In this document: positions 7,805-16,934 of the stretch, piece by piece
Layout of the letters: every line of letters starts with the position of its first letter
Position numbering within the stretch: position 1 is the first letter of the stretch
Assembly (NCBI RefSeq): GCF_001305515.1
Contig: NZ_LJYW01000001.1
Location: forward strand, 5,244,857-5,308,856
Direction of reading: 5' to 3'
Source of the DNA: Prosthecodimorpha hirschii
Lineage (GTDB): Bacteria > Pseudomonadota > Alphaproteobacteria > Rhizobiales > Ancalomicrobiaceae
DNA length: 64,000 nt
Made by a program: the position numbers and the translations under genes
Notes under the pieces: model-generated
The model's database searches: none
Seen by the model: the letters and a program-made list of their open reading frames with translations, nothing else
What the model was told of the DNA's origin: nothing

Positions 7805-8718
7805 ACGACGCCCTCTCGACCGTGCTGCTCGCCGTCTTCGCCGGCGCGATCCGGGTCTCCACGCCCTTCCTGTTCGTCTCGCTCGGCGAATGCCTGACCG
7901 AGAAGTCCGGCCGCATCAATCTCGGCCTGGAAGGCATCCTGGTCTTCGGCGCGATGACCGGCTACGCCATCTCGTACCATTCCGGCAGTCCCTGGATCGG
8001 CGTGCTGGCGGCCGGCGTCGCCGGCTCCCTGTTCGGCGCCTTCCACGGCTGGGTCTGCAAGCTGCCGCGGGTCAACGACGTGGCCATCGGCATCGCCATG
8101 ATGCTGTTCGGCACCGGCCTCGCCTTCTTCTTCGGCAAGCCCTACATCCAGCCGACCGCGCCGCGTCTGCCGGCGCTCGAACTCGGCTTCTGGTCGGACG
8201 TGCCGCAGGTGCGCGAGGCCCTGAAGATAAACCCGCTGTTCTTCGCCGGTCTCGCGGTGGCGATCGTGCTGTGGTGGGCCTTCCGCAACACGCGCTGGGG
8301 CCTGATCGTGCGCATGACCGGCGACAGTTCGGCGACCGCGCGCGCCATGGGCTATTCGGTCGATTGGGTCCGCTTCCTGGCGACAACGGTCGGCGGTTTC
8401 CTGGCCGGCGTCGGCGGCGCCTTCCTGTCGCTCTACTATCCGGGCTCCTGGACCGAGGGCCTCTCGTCGGGCCAGGGCTTGATGGCGGTGGCGCTGGTCA
8501 TCTTCGCGCGCTGGAACCCGCTCGCCTGCTTCGCGGCGGCGGTGCTGTTCGGCGGGGCCGGGGCGATCGGTCCGGCGCTGCAGTCGGTCGGCATCAGCCA
8601 GGGCTACCACTTCTTCAATGCCGCGCCCTACATCCTGACGCTGCTGATCATGATCCTGTCGATCTCGCCCAAGCGGTCGCTGCGCGGCGCGCCGGCCGAA
8701 CTGTCGCTGATGAAATGA
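7801..8718 (+). CDS. ABC transporter permease, BPD2/nucleoside type (second)
   Basis: A 305-residue polytopic protein with the paralogous signature EKSGRINLGLEGILVFGAM near residues 34-52, the region that meets the ATPase or shapes the channel in this family. It overlaps the first permease by 4 bases, as usual for heterodimeric NupB/NupC-like pairs. It is followed after 25 bases by the formamidase gene, so transport and hydrolysis are in one transcription unit. Confidence 0.9.
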   Translation: MNDALSTVLLAVFAGAIRVSTPFLFVSLGECLTEKSGRINLGLEGILVFGAMTGYAISYHSGSPWIGVLAAGVAGSLFGAFHGWVCKLPRVNDVAIGIAMMLFGTGLAFFFGKPYIQPTAPRLPALELGFWSDVPQVREALKINPLFFAGLAVAIVLWWAFRNTRWGLIVRMTGDSSATARAMGYSVDWVRFLATTVGGFLAGVGGAFLSLYYPGSWTEGLSSGQGLMAVALVIFARWNPLACFAAAVLFGGAGAIGPALQSVGISQGYHFFNAAPYILTLLIMILSISPKRSLRGAPAELSLMK

Positions 8719-8743
8719 TCGGTCCGAACGGCGGAGTGTTGCC

Positions 8744-9763
8744 ATGAACGGTCTCGGCGGTCTCAACAAGTCGCCCAACGGCGTCGTCATCGGCCTCGTG
8801 CAGCTGCAGCTGCCGGTCGTCACCACGAAGGCCGACCTGGCCGCGCAGACGGAGCGCATCGTCGCCATGGTGGGCAAGGCCCGGCGCAATCTGGCGACCA
8901 TGGACCTCGTCGTCTTCCCCGAATATTCGCTGCACGGCCTGTCCATGGCGACCGATCCGGCGATCATGTGCTCGCTCGACGGCCCCGAGGTCGCCGCCTT
9001 CAAGGCCGCCTGCGTGGAGAACCGCATCTGGGGCTGCTTCTCGATCATGGAGGCGAACCCGGACGGCAACCCCTACAATTCCGGCCTGATCATCGACGAC
9101 ACCGGCACGCTCCGGCTCTACTACCGCAAGCTCCATCCCTGGATCCCGGTCGAGCCCTGGGAGCCCGGCGATCTCGGCATTCCGGTCATCGACGGGCCCA
9201 AGGGCTGCAAGCTGGCCCTGATCATCTGCCATGACGGCATGTTCCCGGAAATGGCGCGCGAATGCGCCTACAAGGGCGCCGAGATCATGCTGCGGACCGC
9301 CGGCTACACCGCGCCGATCCGGGAATCCTGGCGCTTCACCAATCAGGCCAATGCCTTCCAGAACCTGATGGTGACCGCCAATGTCTGCATGTGCGGGTCC
9401 GACGGCAGCTTCGATTCCATGGGCGAGGGCATGATCGTCGATTTCGACGGCACCATCATCGCCCACGGGACGACCGGTCGCGTCGACGAGATCATCACCG
9501 CCGAGGTCCGGCCCGATCTGGTGCGCGAGGCCCGCATCCACTGGGGCGTGGAGAACAACATCTACCAGCTCGGGCACCGCGGCTATGTCGCCGTCGCCGG
9601 CGGGGCAGGCGACTGCCCCTACACCTTCATGCAGGACATGGTCGCCGGCCGCTACCGCCTGCCCTGGGAGGACGCCGTCGTGCACAAGGACGGCACGGCC
9701 TGCGGTTTCCCCGCGCCGACCCGGCGCTACGGCGGCAAGCCCATCGCCGAAGCTGCCGAGTGA
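8744..9763 (+). CDS. amiF: Formamidase (AmiF-type nitrilase-superfamily amidase)
   Basis: The 339-residue protein matches AmiF formamidase in length and layout. The nitrilase triad is E60 (VVFPEYS), K129 (YYRKLHPW) and C162 (IICHDGM), with the K-to-C spacing of 33 seen in Helicobacter AmiF. Family members hydrolyse formamide to formate and ammonia; short-chain amidases (AmiE) are the closest alternative, but the start ([11 protein letters not shown]) and the end ([10 protein letters not shown]) look AmiF-like. Lying between the permeases and biuret hydrolase, it may release formamide nitrogen or remove a formyl group from an intermediate. Confidence 0.85.
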   Translation: MNGLGGLNKSPNGVVIGLVQLQLPVVTTKADLAAQTERIVAMVGKARRNLATMDLVVFPEYSLHGLSMATDPAIMCSLDGPEVAAFKAACVENRIWGCFSIMEANPDGNPYNSGLIIDDTGTLRLYYRKLHPWIPVEPWEPGDLGIPVIDGPKGCKLALIICHDGMFPEMARECAYKGAEIMLRTAGYTAPIRESWRFTNQANAFQNLMVTANVCMCGSDGSFDSMGEGMIVDFDGTIIAHGTTGRVDEIITAEVRPDLVREARIHWGVENNIYQLGHRGYVAVAGGAGDCPYTFMQDMVAGRYRLPWEDAVVHKDGTACGFPAPTRRYGGKPIAEAAE

Positions 9764-9788
9764 CCAACAGCGAACCGGAGGCGTGCCC

Positions 9789-10511
9789 ATGACCCTCATC
9801 GACGAACGCGTCGCCGCCGCAACTGTGCCCGGCGGCCGGACCGTCGCCTCCGAGCCCTATCCCTGGCCCTATGACGGCGATCTGCGGCCCGACAACACCG
9901 CCCTGATCGTCATCGACATGCAGACCGATTTCTGCGGCGTCGGCGGCTATGTCGACAGCATGGGCTACGACATCGCGCTGACGCGGGCGCCGATCGGGCC
10001 GATCGCCGCTGTGCTCGAGGCGATGCGCGCGAAGGGCTACACGATCATCCACACCCGCGAGGGGCACCGCCCGGATCTCTCCGACCTGCCGGCCAACAAG
10101 CGCTGGCGCTCGCAGCGCATCGGCGCCGGCATCGGCGACCAGGGCCCGGCCGGCCGCATCCTGGTGCGCGGCGAGCCGGGCTGGGAGATCATCCCGGAAC
10201 TGGCGCCGCTGCCCGGCGAGGTGATCATCGACAAGCCCGGCAAGGGCTCCTTCTGCGCCACCGATCTGGAAATGATCCTGCGCCTGAAGGGCCTGCGCAA
10301 CATCGTGCTGACCGGCATCACCACCGATGTCTGCGTCCACACGACCATGCGCGAGGCCAACGACCGCGGCTTCGAATGCCTGCTGCTGACCGACTGCTGC
10401 GCGGCGACCAAATACGACAACCACCTGGCCGCGATCGACATGATCAAGATGCAGGGCGGCGTGTTCGGAGCGGTTTCCGACAGCCGGAGCTTCCTGGAGG
10501 CGATCCGGTGA
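9789..10511 (+). CDS. biuH: Biuret amidohydrolase (isochorismatase-like)
   Basis: BiuH hydrolyses biuret to allophanate and ammonia. The 240-residue protein has the cysteine-hydrolase triad D43 (VIDMQTDF), K149 (IIDKPGKG) and C182 (TTDVCVHT). The spacings of 106 and 33 equal those of Rhizobium leguminosarum BiuH, and long stretches such as [19 protein letters not shown] agree with that enzyme as I recall it. The ATG at 9789 follows GGAGGCGTGCCC. AtzF, encoded at 1210-3021, would consume its product. Confidence 0.9.
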   Translation: MTLIDERVAAATVPGGRTVASEPYPWPYDGDLRPDNTALIVIDMQTDFCGVGGYVDSMGYDIALTRAPIGPIAAVLEAMRAKGYTIIHTREGHRPDLSDLPANKRWRSQRIGAGIGDQGPAGRILVRGEPGWEIIPELAPLPGEVIIDKPGKGSFCATDLEMILRLKGLRNIVLTGITTDVCVHTTMREANDRGFECLLLTDCCAATKYDNHLAAIDMIKMQGGVFGAVSDSRSFLEAIR

Positions 10512-10554
10512 GGCTCACTCCGTCCGCTCACGCCCATACCCGGAGGCTCCGCCC

Positions 10555-12081
10555 ATGAGCGACAAGGACAGGCCCGCCGTCGGCGTCGAAACGGTCGGCA
10601 TGACCAAGATCTTCGGCTCGCTGACCGCGCTCGAGGATGCCTCGATCAAGGTCCGGCCGGGCACGCTGCATGCCCTGCTCGGCGAGAACGGGGCCGGCAA
10701 GTCGACCCTGGTCAAATGCATGATGGGCTTCTACCAGCCGACCCGGGGCAAGCTCCTGGTCGACGGGCAGGAGGTCGTGGTGCGCAATCCGCGCGACGCG
10801 ATGGCCTACAAGCTCGGCATGGTCTACCAGCACTTCACCCTGGTGCCGTCGCTGACCGCCGCCGAGAACCTGATCGTCTCGCGCCCCGACTGCCCGTCGG
10901 TGATCGACTGGAAGAGCGAGATCGGCGCGCTGGAGGCCTTCCTCAACCGGATGCCGTTCAAGGTGCCGCTGCGCACGCCGGTCTCCTCGCTCTCGGCCGG
11001 CGAGAAGCAGAAGCTCGAAATCCTCAAGCAGCTCTATCTCGACCGCCGCTTCCTGATCCTCGACGAGCCGACCAGCGTGCTGACGCCCGGCGAGGCCGAC
11101 GAGATGCTCGGCCTCTTGCGCGGCATGGTCGAGGCCGGCGAGATCACCATCCTGATGATCAGCCACAAGTTCCGCGAAGTGACCGCCTATGCGGACGAGG
11201 TCACGGTGCTGCGCCGCGGCCGCCAGGTCGGCTCGGGGCTCGTCAAGGACCTGACGCGCGACGACATGGCGCGCATGATGATCGGCGACACCAAGATCCG
11301 CGAGCGCGCCGCCCGCACCTCGGTCGAGAAGTCGGCGACCGTGCTCGACCTGACTGCGCTCTACGCCTCCGACGACGACGGCCTGCCGGCGATCGAGGCG
11401 ATCGACCTCAAGGTCAAGGCCGGCGAGATCGTCGGCATCGCCGGGGTCTCGGGCAACGGCCAGTCCGAGCTGGTCGAGGTCCTGTCCGGACAGCGCGATC
11501 TCGACGACGGCCGCATCCTGATCCACGGCCACCCGTTCGAGCCGAGCCGCGGCGCGATGGCCAAGCTGAAGGTCTTCTCGCTGCAGGAGGAGCCGCTGCG
11601 CAATTCGGCCGTGCCGCGCATGTCGGTCGCCGAGAACATGGCGCTGCGCTCCTTCGACCAGCCGCCGATCTCGCGCAGCGGCTGGTGGCTGAAGCCCGGG
11701 CCGATGAAGGCGATCGCGCGCGAACTGATCGCCCGCTACCGGGTCAAGACGCCGTCGCCCGAGACGCCGATCGAGAACCTCTCCGGCGGCAACGTGCAGC
11801 GCGCGGTGCTCGCCCGAGAACTGTCCGGCGATGTCGACGTGCTGATCGTCGCCAATCCGTGCTTCGGGCTCGACTTCGCCTCGGTCGCCGAGATCCGCTC
11901 GCAGATCATGGACCAGCGCAACCGCGGTGCGGCCGTGCTGCTGGTGTCCGAGGATCTCGACGAGATCCTGGAACTGGCCGATCGCGTCGCCGTCATGTCG
12001 GAAGGCCGCATCAGCTACGTCGCGCCGATCGGGGAGACCGACCGGCAGACCATCGGCCACGCCATGGCGGGCCATCACTGA
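10555..12081 (+). CDS. ABC transporter ATP-binding protein with two nucleotide-binding domains
   Basis: The 508-residue protein is a fused double ATPase of the sugar/nucleoside class. Domain 1 has an intact Walker A (GENGAGKST, near residues 43-51), signature LSAGEKQK and Walker B LILDEPTS. Domain 2 has the atypical P-loop GVSGNGQSE, signature LSGGNVQRA and a changed Walker B region ([11 protein letters not shown]). A degenerate second site is normal for this class. It powers the importer encoded by the binding-protein and permease genes, although it is separated from them by the formamidase and biuret hydrolase genes. Confidence 0.9.
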   Translation: MSDKDRPAVGVETVGMTKIFGSLTALEDASIKVRPGTLHALLGENGAGKSTLVKCMMGFYQPTRGKLLVDGQEVVVRNPRDAMAYKLGMVYQHFTLVPSLTAAENLIVSRPDCPSVIDWKSEIGALEAFLNRMPFKVPLRTPVSSLSAGEKQKLEILKQLYLDRRFLILDEPTSVLTPGEADEMLGLLRGMVEAGEITILMISHKFREVTAYADEVTVLRRGRQVGSGLVKDLTRDDMARMMIGDTKIRERAARTSVEKSATVLDLTALYASDDDGLPAIEAIDLKVKAGEIVGIAGVSGNGQSELVEVLSGQRDLDDGRILIHGHPFEPSRGAMAKLKVFSLQEEPLRNSAVPRMSVAENMALRSFDQPPISRSGWWLKPGPMKAIARELIARYRVKTPSPETPIENLSGGNVQRAVLARELSGDVDVLIVANPCFGLDFASVAEIRSQIMDQRNRGAAVLLVSEDLDEILELADRVAVMSEGRISYVAPIGETDRQTIGHAMAGHH

Positions 12082-12125
12082 GCGCCGGCCCGCCCCGGCC
12101 CCACCCGCATCGGAATCGGACAGCC

Positions 12126-12788
12126 ATGGTCACCGTCCCCGCCAAGCCCTTCGCCTACGACCTCGATCCGGCCCGCGTCGCGCTGGTGGTGATCGACATG
12201 CAGCGCGATTTCGTCGAGCCGGGCGGCTTCGGCGAGACGCTCGGCAACGATGTCTCGCTGCTGCAGGCGATCGTGCCGACCGTGCGCGACCTGATCGGCC
12301 TGTTCCGCGCCAAGGGCTGGACCATCGTCCACACCCGCGAGTCCCATTCCGCCGACCTCGCCGACTGCCCACCGGCCAAGCGCGACCGCGGCGCGCCGAG
12401 CCTCCGGATCGGCGACGAGGGCCCGATGGGCCGCATCCTGGTGCGCGGCGAGCCGGGCAACGACATCGTCCCGGACCTGGCGCCGCAGCCCGGCGAGATC
12501 GTCATCGACAAACCCGGCAAGGGCGCCTTCTACGCGACCGCGCTCGGCGACATCCTGCGCCTGAAGGGCATCACCCATCTGGTCTTCGCCGGCGTGACCA
12601 CCGAGGTCTGCGTGCAGACCACCATGCGCGAGGCCAACGACCGCGGCTACGAATGCCTGCTGGTCGAGGACGCGACCGAAAGCTACTTTCCCGAATTCAA
12701 GGCCGCGGCGATCCGCATGATGACCGCCCAGGGCGGCATCGTCGGCTGGTCGACCGACCTCGCCACCCTCAAGGCCGCCGTCGGCTGA
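12126..12788 (+). CDS. Triuret-hydrolase-like cysteine hydrolase (isochorismatase family)
   Basis: This 220-residue paralogue of BiuH keeps the triad D24 (VIDMQRDF), K129 (VIDKPGKG) and C162 (TTEVCVQT), but lacks the BiuH N-terminal extension and differs around the substrate pocket ([23 protein letters not shown]). Its closest functional analogues known to me are triuret hydrolase TrtA, which gives carboxybiuret, and the ureidoacrylate hydrolase RutB group. It directly precedes atzG-atzE-atzH, which consume carboxybiuret, so triuret hydrolysis is the best reading, by context. It is not a simple duplicate of biuH, because the two differ throughout. Confidence 0.72.
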   Translation: MVTVPAKPFAYDLDPARVALVVIDMQRDFVEPGGFGETLGNDVSLLQAIVPTVRDLIGLFRAKGWTIVHTRESHSADLADCPPAKRDRGAPSLRIGDEGPMGRILVRGEPGNDIVPDLAPQPGEIVIDKPGKGAFYATALGDILRLKGITHLVFAGVTTEVCVQTTMREANDRGYECLLVEDATESYFPEFKAAAIRMMTAQGGIVGWSTDLATLKAAVG

Positions 12789-12823
12789 TCTCCGATCCTC
12801 CCGCACCGCCCCTGGAGGGCGCC

Positions 12824-12841
12824 ATGAGACGCAGCGCATGA
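12824..12841 (+). other. Five-codon leader ORF before atzG
   Basis: A mini-ORF (Met-Arg-Arg-Ser-Ala-stop) starts at 12824, 4 nt after a good ribosome-binding sequence (TGGAGGGC). Its stop overlaps the atzG ATG as ATGA. AtzG has no comparable site of its own, so it may be translated by reinitiation. Alternatively atzG once began in another frame. Confidence 0.4.
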
Positions 12842-13041
12842 AGTCTCCCGCCTCTGATCCTGCCGCCTTCGATGCCGCGGCGCATGTCGCCCATATGGAA
12901 AAGATGCTCGGGCTGACCATCGAGGAGGCCTGGCGTCCCTCGGTCGTCGCCAACATGGCGGCCATCGCCAAGGCGGCGGAGCTCGCGCTGTCGGTCGACA
13001 TCCCCGAGGATTCCGAGCCGGCGCCGGTGTTCCGCCCATGA
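12838..13041 (+). CDS. atzG: AtzG, small GatC-like partner of AtzE (DUF4089)
   Basis: A 67-residue helical protein with the DUF4089 pattern (AHVAHMEKMLGLTIEEAWRP, then VVANMAAIAKAAELAL). AtzG binds AtzE much as GatC binds GatA, and is needed for a stable AtzE. Its C-terminal tail (DIPEDSEPAPVFRP) resembles the tail that wraps the amidase. It overlaps atzE by 4 bases (ATGA at 13038), which fits a 1:1 complex. Such small genes are often missed by annotation. Confidence 0.85.
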   Translation: MKSPASDPAAFDAAAHVAHMEKMLGLTIEEAWRPSVVANMAAIAKAAELALSVDIPEDSEPAPVFRP

Positions 13042-14450
13042 GCCTGCCGCTCGATCCCTCCCTCGGCACCGCGACCGAGATCGCCGCCGCCGTCCGCACC
13101 GGCCAGGTCAGTGCCGACGACATCGTGCGGCTGTGCCTGGAGCGCATCGCCGCGCTCAACCCGCGTCTCAACGCCTTCACGGACGTGACCGCCGCGCGCG
13201 CGCTCGCCAAGGCGGGGAGAATCGATGCGGCGCGCGCCCGTGGCGAGACGCTGCCGCCGCTCGCCGGCGTGCCCTATGCGGTCAAGAATCTGTTCGACAT
13301 CGAGGGCCTGCCGACCCGCGCCGGCTCCAAGATCAACCGCGAACGGGCGCCGGCCGAGGCCGATTCCGCGCTCGGCGCGCGGCTCGAGGCGGCCGGGGCG
13401 ATCCTGCTCGGCGGCCTCAACATGGGCGAATATGCCTATGATTTCACGGGCCAGAACGTCCATGACGGCAATGCGCTGAACCCGCACGACCCCGCCCGCA
13501 TGGCCGGCGGCTCCTCGGGCGGTTCGGGCACCGCGGTCGCCGCCGGCATGGCGCCGCTGGCGCTCGGCTCGGACACCAACGGCTCGATCCGCGTGCCGTC
13601 CTCGCTGTGCGGTCTGTTCGGCCTGAAGCCGACCTTCGGCCGCCTGACGCGGCACGGCACCTATCCGTTCGTGGCCGAATTCGACCATCTCGGCCCGATG
13701 GCGCGCGCGACCGCCGATCTGGCGCTCGCCTACGACCTGATGCAGGGACCCGAGCCGGCCGACGGCCATCTCGCCGACCGCCCGGTCGAGCCGACCGTGC
13801 CGGAACTCGGCAAGGGCCTCGACGGCCTGCGCATCGGCGTGCTCGGCGATCATTTCAAGCGCTTCGGCCATCCGGAGGCCTATCGCGGCGTCGAGACGGT
13901 GGCGGCCGCGCTCGGCGCGACCGAGGAGGCGATCCTGCCTCAGGCCACCGCCGCGCGCGCCGCTGGCTTCGTGATCACGGCGGCGACCGGCTCCTCGCTG
14001 CATTTCGACCGCATCCGCAGCCGGCCGCAGGACTACGATCCGGCGACCCGCGACCGCTTCATCGCCGGCACCATGATCCCGGCGCCCTGGCTGATCGGCG
14101 CGCAGAAGCTGCGCAGCTGGTATCGCGACCGCGCCCGCGAGCTGTTCGAGCGCTTCGACATCCTGCTGGCGCCGGCGACGCCCTGCTTCGCGCCGCGCTC
14201 GGAGGAGACGACGCTGGTGCTCGACGGCGTCGAGGTGCCGCTCAGGCCGAACATGGGCGTCTACACCCAGGCGATCTCGTTCATCGGCCTGCCGGTCGCG
14301 ACCGTGCCGGTCTGGCTGGAGGGCGCGGTGCTGCCGATCGGCGTGCAGGTGATCGCGGCGCCGTGGCGGGAGGATCTGGTGCTGCGCGTCTCCGCGGCGC
14401 TGGAGGCGGCGGGCACGTGCAGGAGTTTCGTGGCGGAGGTGCCGGCGTGA
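13038..14450 (+). CDS. atzE: 1-carboxybiuret hydrolase AtzE (amidase signature family)
   Basis: AtzE deaminates 1-carboxybiuret to 1,3-dicarboxyurea. The 470-residue protein has the amidase signature triad K83 (PYAVKNLFD), S159 (AGGSSGGS) and S183 (SDTNGSIRVP). The amidase alone could be any GatA-like enzyme, but its pairing with AtzG upstream and AtzH downstream, all overlapping, makes AtzE the firm choice. It overlaps atzH by the TGATG at 14448-14452. Confidence 0.88.
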   Translation: MSLPLDPSLGTATEIAAAVRTGQVSADDIVRLCLERIAALNPRLNAFTDVTAARALAKAGRIDAARARGETLPPLAGVPYAVKNLFDIEGLPTRAGSKINRERAPAEADSALGARLEAAGAILLGGLNMGEYAYDFTGQNVHDGNALNPHDPARMAGGSSGGSGTAVAAGMAPLALGSDTNGSIRVPSSLCGLFGLKPTFGRLTRHGTYPFVAEFDHLGPMARATADLALAYDLMQGPEPADGHLADRPVEPTVPELGKGLDGLRIGVLGDHFKRFGHPEAYRGVETVAAALGATEEAILPQATAARAAGFVITAATGSSLHFDRIRSRPQDYDPATRDRFIAGTMIPAPWLIGAQKLRSWYRDRARELFERFDILLAPATPCFAPRSEETTLVLDGVEVPLRPNMGVYTQAISFIGLPVATVPVWLEGAVLPIGVQVIAAPWREDLVLRVSAALEAAGTCRSFVAEVPA

Positions 14451-14833
14451 TGGAAGTCGACATTCCGGAGGTCAAGGCCGAGGTCGAGGCCGCCTTCGCG
14501 ATCTACGAGACGGCGCTCGGCGCAAACGATGTCGAGACGCTCGGCCGCCTGTTCCGCGACGCGCCGGAGACGATCCGCTACGGCATCGGCGAGAATCTCT
14601 ACGGCTTCGCCGAAATCGCCGCCTTCCGATCGGCGCGCTCCCCGGCCGGGCTCGCCCGCACCATCGAGCGCACGGTGATCACCACCTATGGCCGCGACTT
14701 CGCGGTCGCCTCGACGCTGTTCCGGCGCGACAGCATGCCGGGCAAGATCGGCCGCCAGATGCAGACCTGGGCGCGCACCGAGGACGGCTGGAAGGTCGTC
14801 GCCGCCCATGTCAGCGTGATCGCGGAGGCCTGA
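14450..14833 (+). CDS. atzH: AtzH, 1,3-dicarboxyurea deamidase (DUF3225, SnoaL-like)
   Basis: The 127-residue protein is of the DUF3225 type with an NTF2/SnoaL fold (VEAAFAIYETALGANDVETL; the end has WKVVAAHVSVIAEA). AtzH turns 1,3-dicarboxyurea into allophanate, completing the carboxybiuret branch. It starts within the atzE stop and ends 2 bases before the next gene, so translation is coupled. Without atzG and atzE beside it, it would be annotated only as a SnoaL-like protein. Confidence 0.85.
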   Translation: MEVDIPEVKAEVEAAFAIYETALGANDVETLGRLFRDAPETIRYGIGENLYGFAEIAAFRSARSPAGLARTIERTVITTYGRDFAVASTLFRRDSMPGKIGRQMQTWARTEDGWKVVAAHVSVIAEA

Positions 14834-14835
14834 GC

Positions 14836-15609
14836 ATGGCGGCGACCGGGGAGGGTGCCCGCTGGCAGGGGCGCAACGAAACCAAGGACGGGCTGCGCCA
14901 CGCGGTCTGGTCGGATCTTGAGACGAGCGGCGCCGGCGTCGGCCCGGTGCGCAGCCGCATTCCCGACTATGTCGGCGCCGAGGCGGCGGCCGAGCGGCTG
15001 GCCACGCTGAAGGCCTGGCGCGACGCGGCGATCGTCAAATGCAATCCGGACCCGCCGCAGATCCCGGTCCGGCGCAAGGCGCTGGAGGCCGGCAAGCGGC
15101 TCTATGCGCCGGTGCCGGAACTGGTCAAGCCATTCCCCTTCGTGCTGCTCGATCCGGACGCGCTTGCCCGCCGCGGCATCGCCTTCGCGGATGCGGCCCG
15201 CTCGGAGGTCTTCGTGGAGGTCGGCGAGCCGGTCCGCTTCCAGGAGATGCGGCCGATGGACCTGATCGTGGTCGGCTCGGTCGCGGTCACGCGCGCCGGC
15301 GGCCGCACCGGCAAGGGCGGTGGCTTCGCCGATCTCGAACTCGGCATCTTCCGCGAGCTGGGCCTGGTGCGGCCGTCGACCCCGATCGTCACCACGGTGC
15401 ACGGCCTGCAGGTGGTCGACCGCGAACGGCTGGTGATCGAGGCGCATGATTCGGCGCTCGACTGGATCGCCACGCCGGACGAACTGATCGAGACCCGCAC
15501 CGCGCATCCGCAGCCGCGCGGCGTCGACTGGGATCGCGTCCGCCCCGACCAATTCGCCGACATCCCGTTCCTGGCCGAATTGCGGGCCGAGATCGAGGCG
15601 CGCGGCTGA
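14836..15609 (+). CDS. 5-formyltetrahydrofolate cyclo-ligase-like protein
   Basis: The 257-residue protein carries the glycine-rich signature of the cyclo-ligase family (GRTGKGGGFADLELGI, near residues 155-170), with upstream AAERLATLKAWRDA. It is longer than folate-salvage MTHFS (about 190 aa) and resembles the MTHFSD-like branch of unknown role. It lies 2 bases after atzH, so it belongs to the operon. A link to formyl groups is attractive given the formamidase upstream, but the substrate is unproven. Confidence 0.75.
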   Translation: MAATGEGARWQGRNETKDGLRHAVWSDLETSGAGVGPVRSRIPDYVGAEAAAERLATLKAWRDAAIVKCNPDPPQIPVRRKALEAGKRLYAPVPELVKPFPFVLLDPDALARRGIAFADAARSEVFVEVGEPVRFQEMRPMDLIVVGSVAVTRAGGRTGKGGGFADLELGIFRELGLVRPSTPIVTTVHGLQVVDRERLVIEAHDSALDWIATPDELIETRTAHPQPRGVDWDRVRPDQFADIPFLAELRAEIEARG

Positions 15610-15910
15610 GGCCGATCCGATCGATGCGGGCTCCCGCCGCAGGCGTCGGTGCCGGGCGGCGTTCGGTTCCGGCACCGCGAACGTGGCGAATCCGGCGAGA
15701 TCCGGACCGGCGCAGGCCGCGGCCGGTCGGCATTCGTCAAAAATGGTGATGAATCCGATCGATAGCTTTCGTTGGACAGCCATACGTCATTTCCCGAAGA
15801 TGCGCCCCGGAAGACGCCCGGCCGCCATGGCGACCGGGCGCAACTTTCGTTTGCCCGAGCGGAACGGTTCGGCGTCTCAGGGGCGCGGCGCCGCGCGGGA
15901 GGGGGACGAC
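15610..15910. other. Intergenic region, no gene seen
   Basis: About 300 bases between the cyclo-ligase-like gene and the YciI gene. An AT-richer patch (15735-15800, including GTCAAAAATGGTGATGAATC) may hold the yciI-like promoter. I see no convincing terminator, RNA or ORF. Confidence 0.4.
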
Positions 15911-16207
15911 ATGGCACGCTGGATGGTATTTTTCGAAGATTCCGAAGAGATGGCGCAGGTGCGCGCCGAGAACAGCGAAGCGCATCTCGCCTATCTGGAC
16001 AAAAATCGCGACCGCATCCTGATCGCCGGCGGCCTCCGCCCCCAGCCCAACGGCCACTATGTCGGCGCCCTCTGGATCATCGAAGCGCCGTCCAAGGCCG
16101 AGGTCATCGATCTGATCGAGGCCGACCCCTACTACCGCTACCAATACCGCCGCTACCGCCTGTTCGCCTGGGGCAAGGCCTTCGCGGAACGGCCGGTGGT
16201 GTTGTAG
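15911..16207 (+). CDS. YciI-like (YCII-related) domain protein
   Basis: A 98-residue single-domain protein of the YCII fold: strand WMVFFED, helix RAENSEAHLAYLDKNRDRIL, then GGLRPQPNGHYVGALWIIEA and DPYYRYQYRRYRLFAWG. Some YCII-family proteins are small enzymes or binding modules, and many are of unknown role. The ATG follows GGGAGGGGG. It ends 19 bases before the next gene, but composition differs, so a shared operon is uncertain. Confidence 0.8.
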   Translation: MARWMVFFEDSEEMAQVRAENSEAHLAYLDKNRDRILIAGGLRPQPNGHYVGALWIIEAPSKAEVIDLIEADPYYRYQYRRYRLFAWGKAFAERPVVL

Positions 16208-16226
16208 GGGCTTTAGGGGGCGAGGG

Positions 16227-16808
16227 ATGGTCGAGGGCGCCTGGAATCCGCTGTATACTAGGTTCCAAATTCCCGACCGGTCGAAGCCTCCAGTTGCGAC
16301 CTCGGGCTTGTTTGGGCCAACCCACGACCTCATCGACTTCGCGCCTGGCAGACTCGATCCCGCCCGCGTCGTCGGGCGGAAAATCGAGCAACTGGAAACG
16401 AGTGTCGGAACCTACGGCATGGGGGGACCGGGGTTCTTCGGCTTGCGCCTCGGCGACGACTGGCTCGTGGTGACACTTTGGGGTGCGGGAGAGTGGATCT
16501 CGTGCTGCGGCCGGCTCGTGGAAGACGTCTTTTACGTCGAGTCCGGGCGTCCGGCTCCCTGGATCGACCAGCGCGTCGATTGGGAGGGCATCGAATTCCG
16601 CCGTGCCGTGATCGGACGCACGATCACCTCGATCGTCGTCGCCAAGCTGTCGATGAGGATCGAACTCGATAACGGCTTCGATTTTTCGATCGACGAAGAC
16701 CCGGCGGCCCGCCCTGCCACCTTTTCGGGTGTGGCGCGATCCCTGGCGGCGTCCGAAGACTTGCGCGATGGGGTCTTGCTGTTCCCCACCGCCGAAATCT
16801 GGGTCTGA
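16227..16808 (+). CDS. Hypothetical protein, 193 aa
   Basis: I recognise no family. The protein is acidic, with no signal peptide or membrane segment. It has a Gly/Trp-rich middle (GFFGLRLGDDWLVVTLWGAG, residues 70-89), a Cys pair (ISCCGR) and a hydrophobic C-terminus (LLFPTAEIWV). Synonymous codon use is less GC-extreme than in its neighbours (for example TTGCGCGATGGGGTCTTGC), which may point to later acquisition. Size and composition recall immunity-type proteins, but no toxin gene is adjacent, so this is only a guess. Confidence 0.55.
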   Translation: MVEGAWNPLYTRFQIPDRSKPPVATSGLFGPTHDLIDFAPGRLDPARVVGRKIEQLETSVGTYGMGGPGFFGLRLGDDWLVVTLWGAGEWISCCGRLVEDVFYVESGRPAPWIDQRVDWEGIEFRRAVIGRTITSIVVAKLSMRIELDNGFDFSIDEDPAARPATFSGVARSLAASEDLRDGVLLFPTAEIWV

Positions 16809-16934
16809 CCGACCGGCGCCTGACGCAGCGGCCGGCATGCCGGTCGGGAGGTTGCGGCCGTTGCGCACAGCCGATCCGGAGTCGGGATTGGGTTCATCCC
16901 GAACCGGGTTCCGCGGCCGCAACGGCCTCCCGCC

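Noticed and set aside
14836-15609. Reading this gene as folate-salvage 5-formyl-THF cyclo-ligase
   Set aside because: It is about 70 residues too long and sits in a ureide operon; only the glycine-rich family motif is shared, so a specific folate role is not supported.
16254-16261. A GTATAC word that resembles the core of the proposed GntR sites
   Set aside because: It lies inside a coding sequence, has no promoter next to it and does not match the rest of the consensus.
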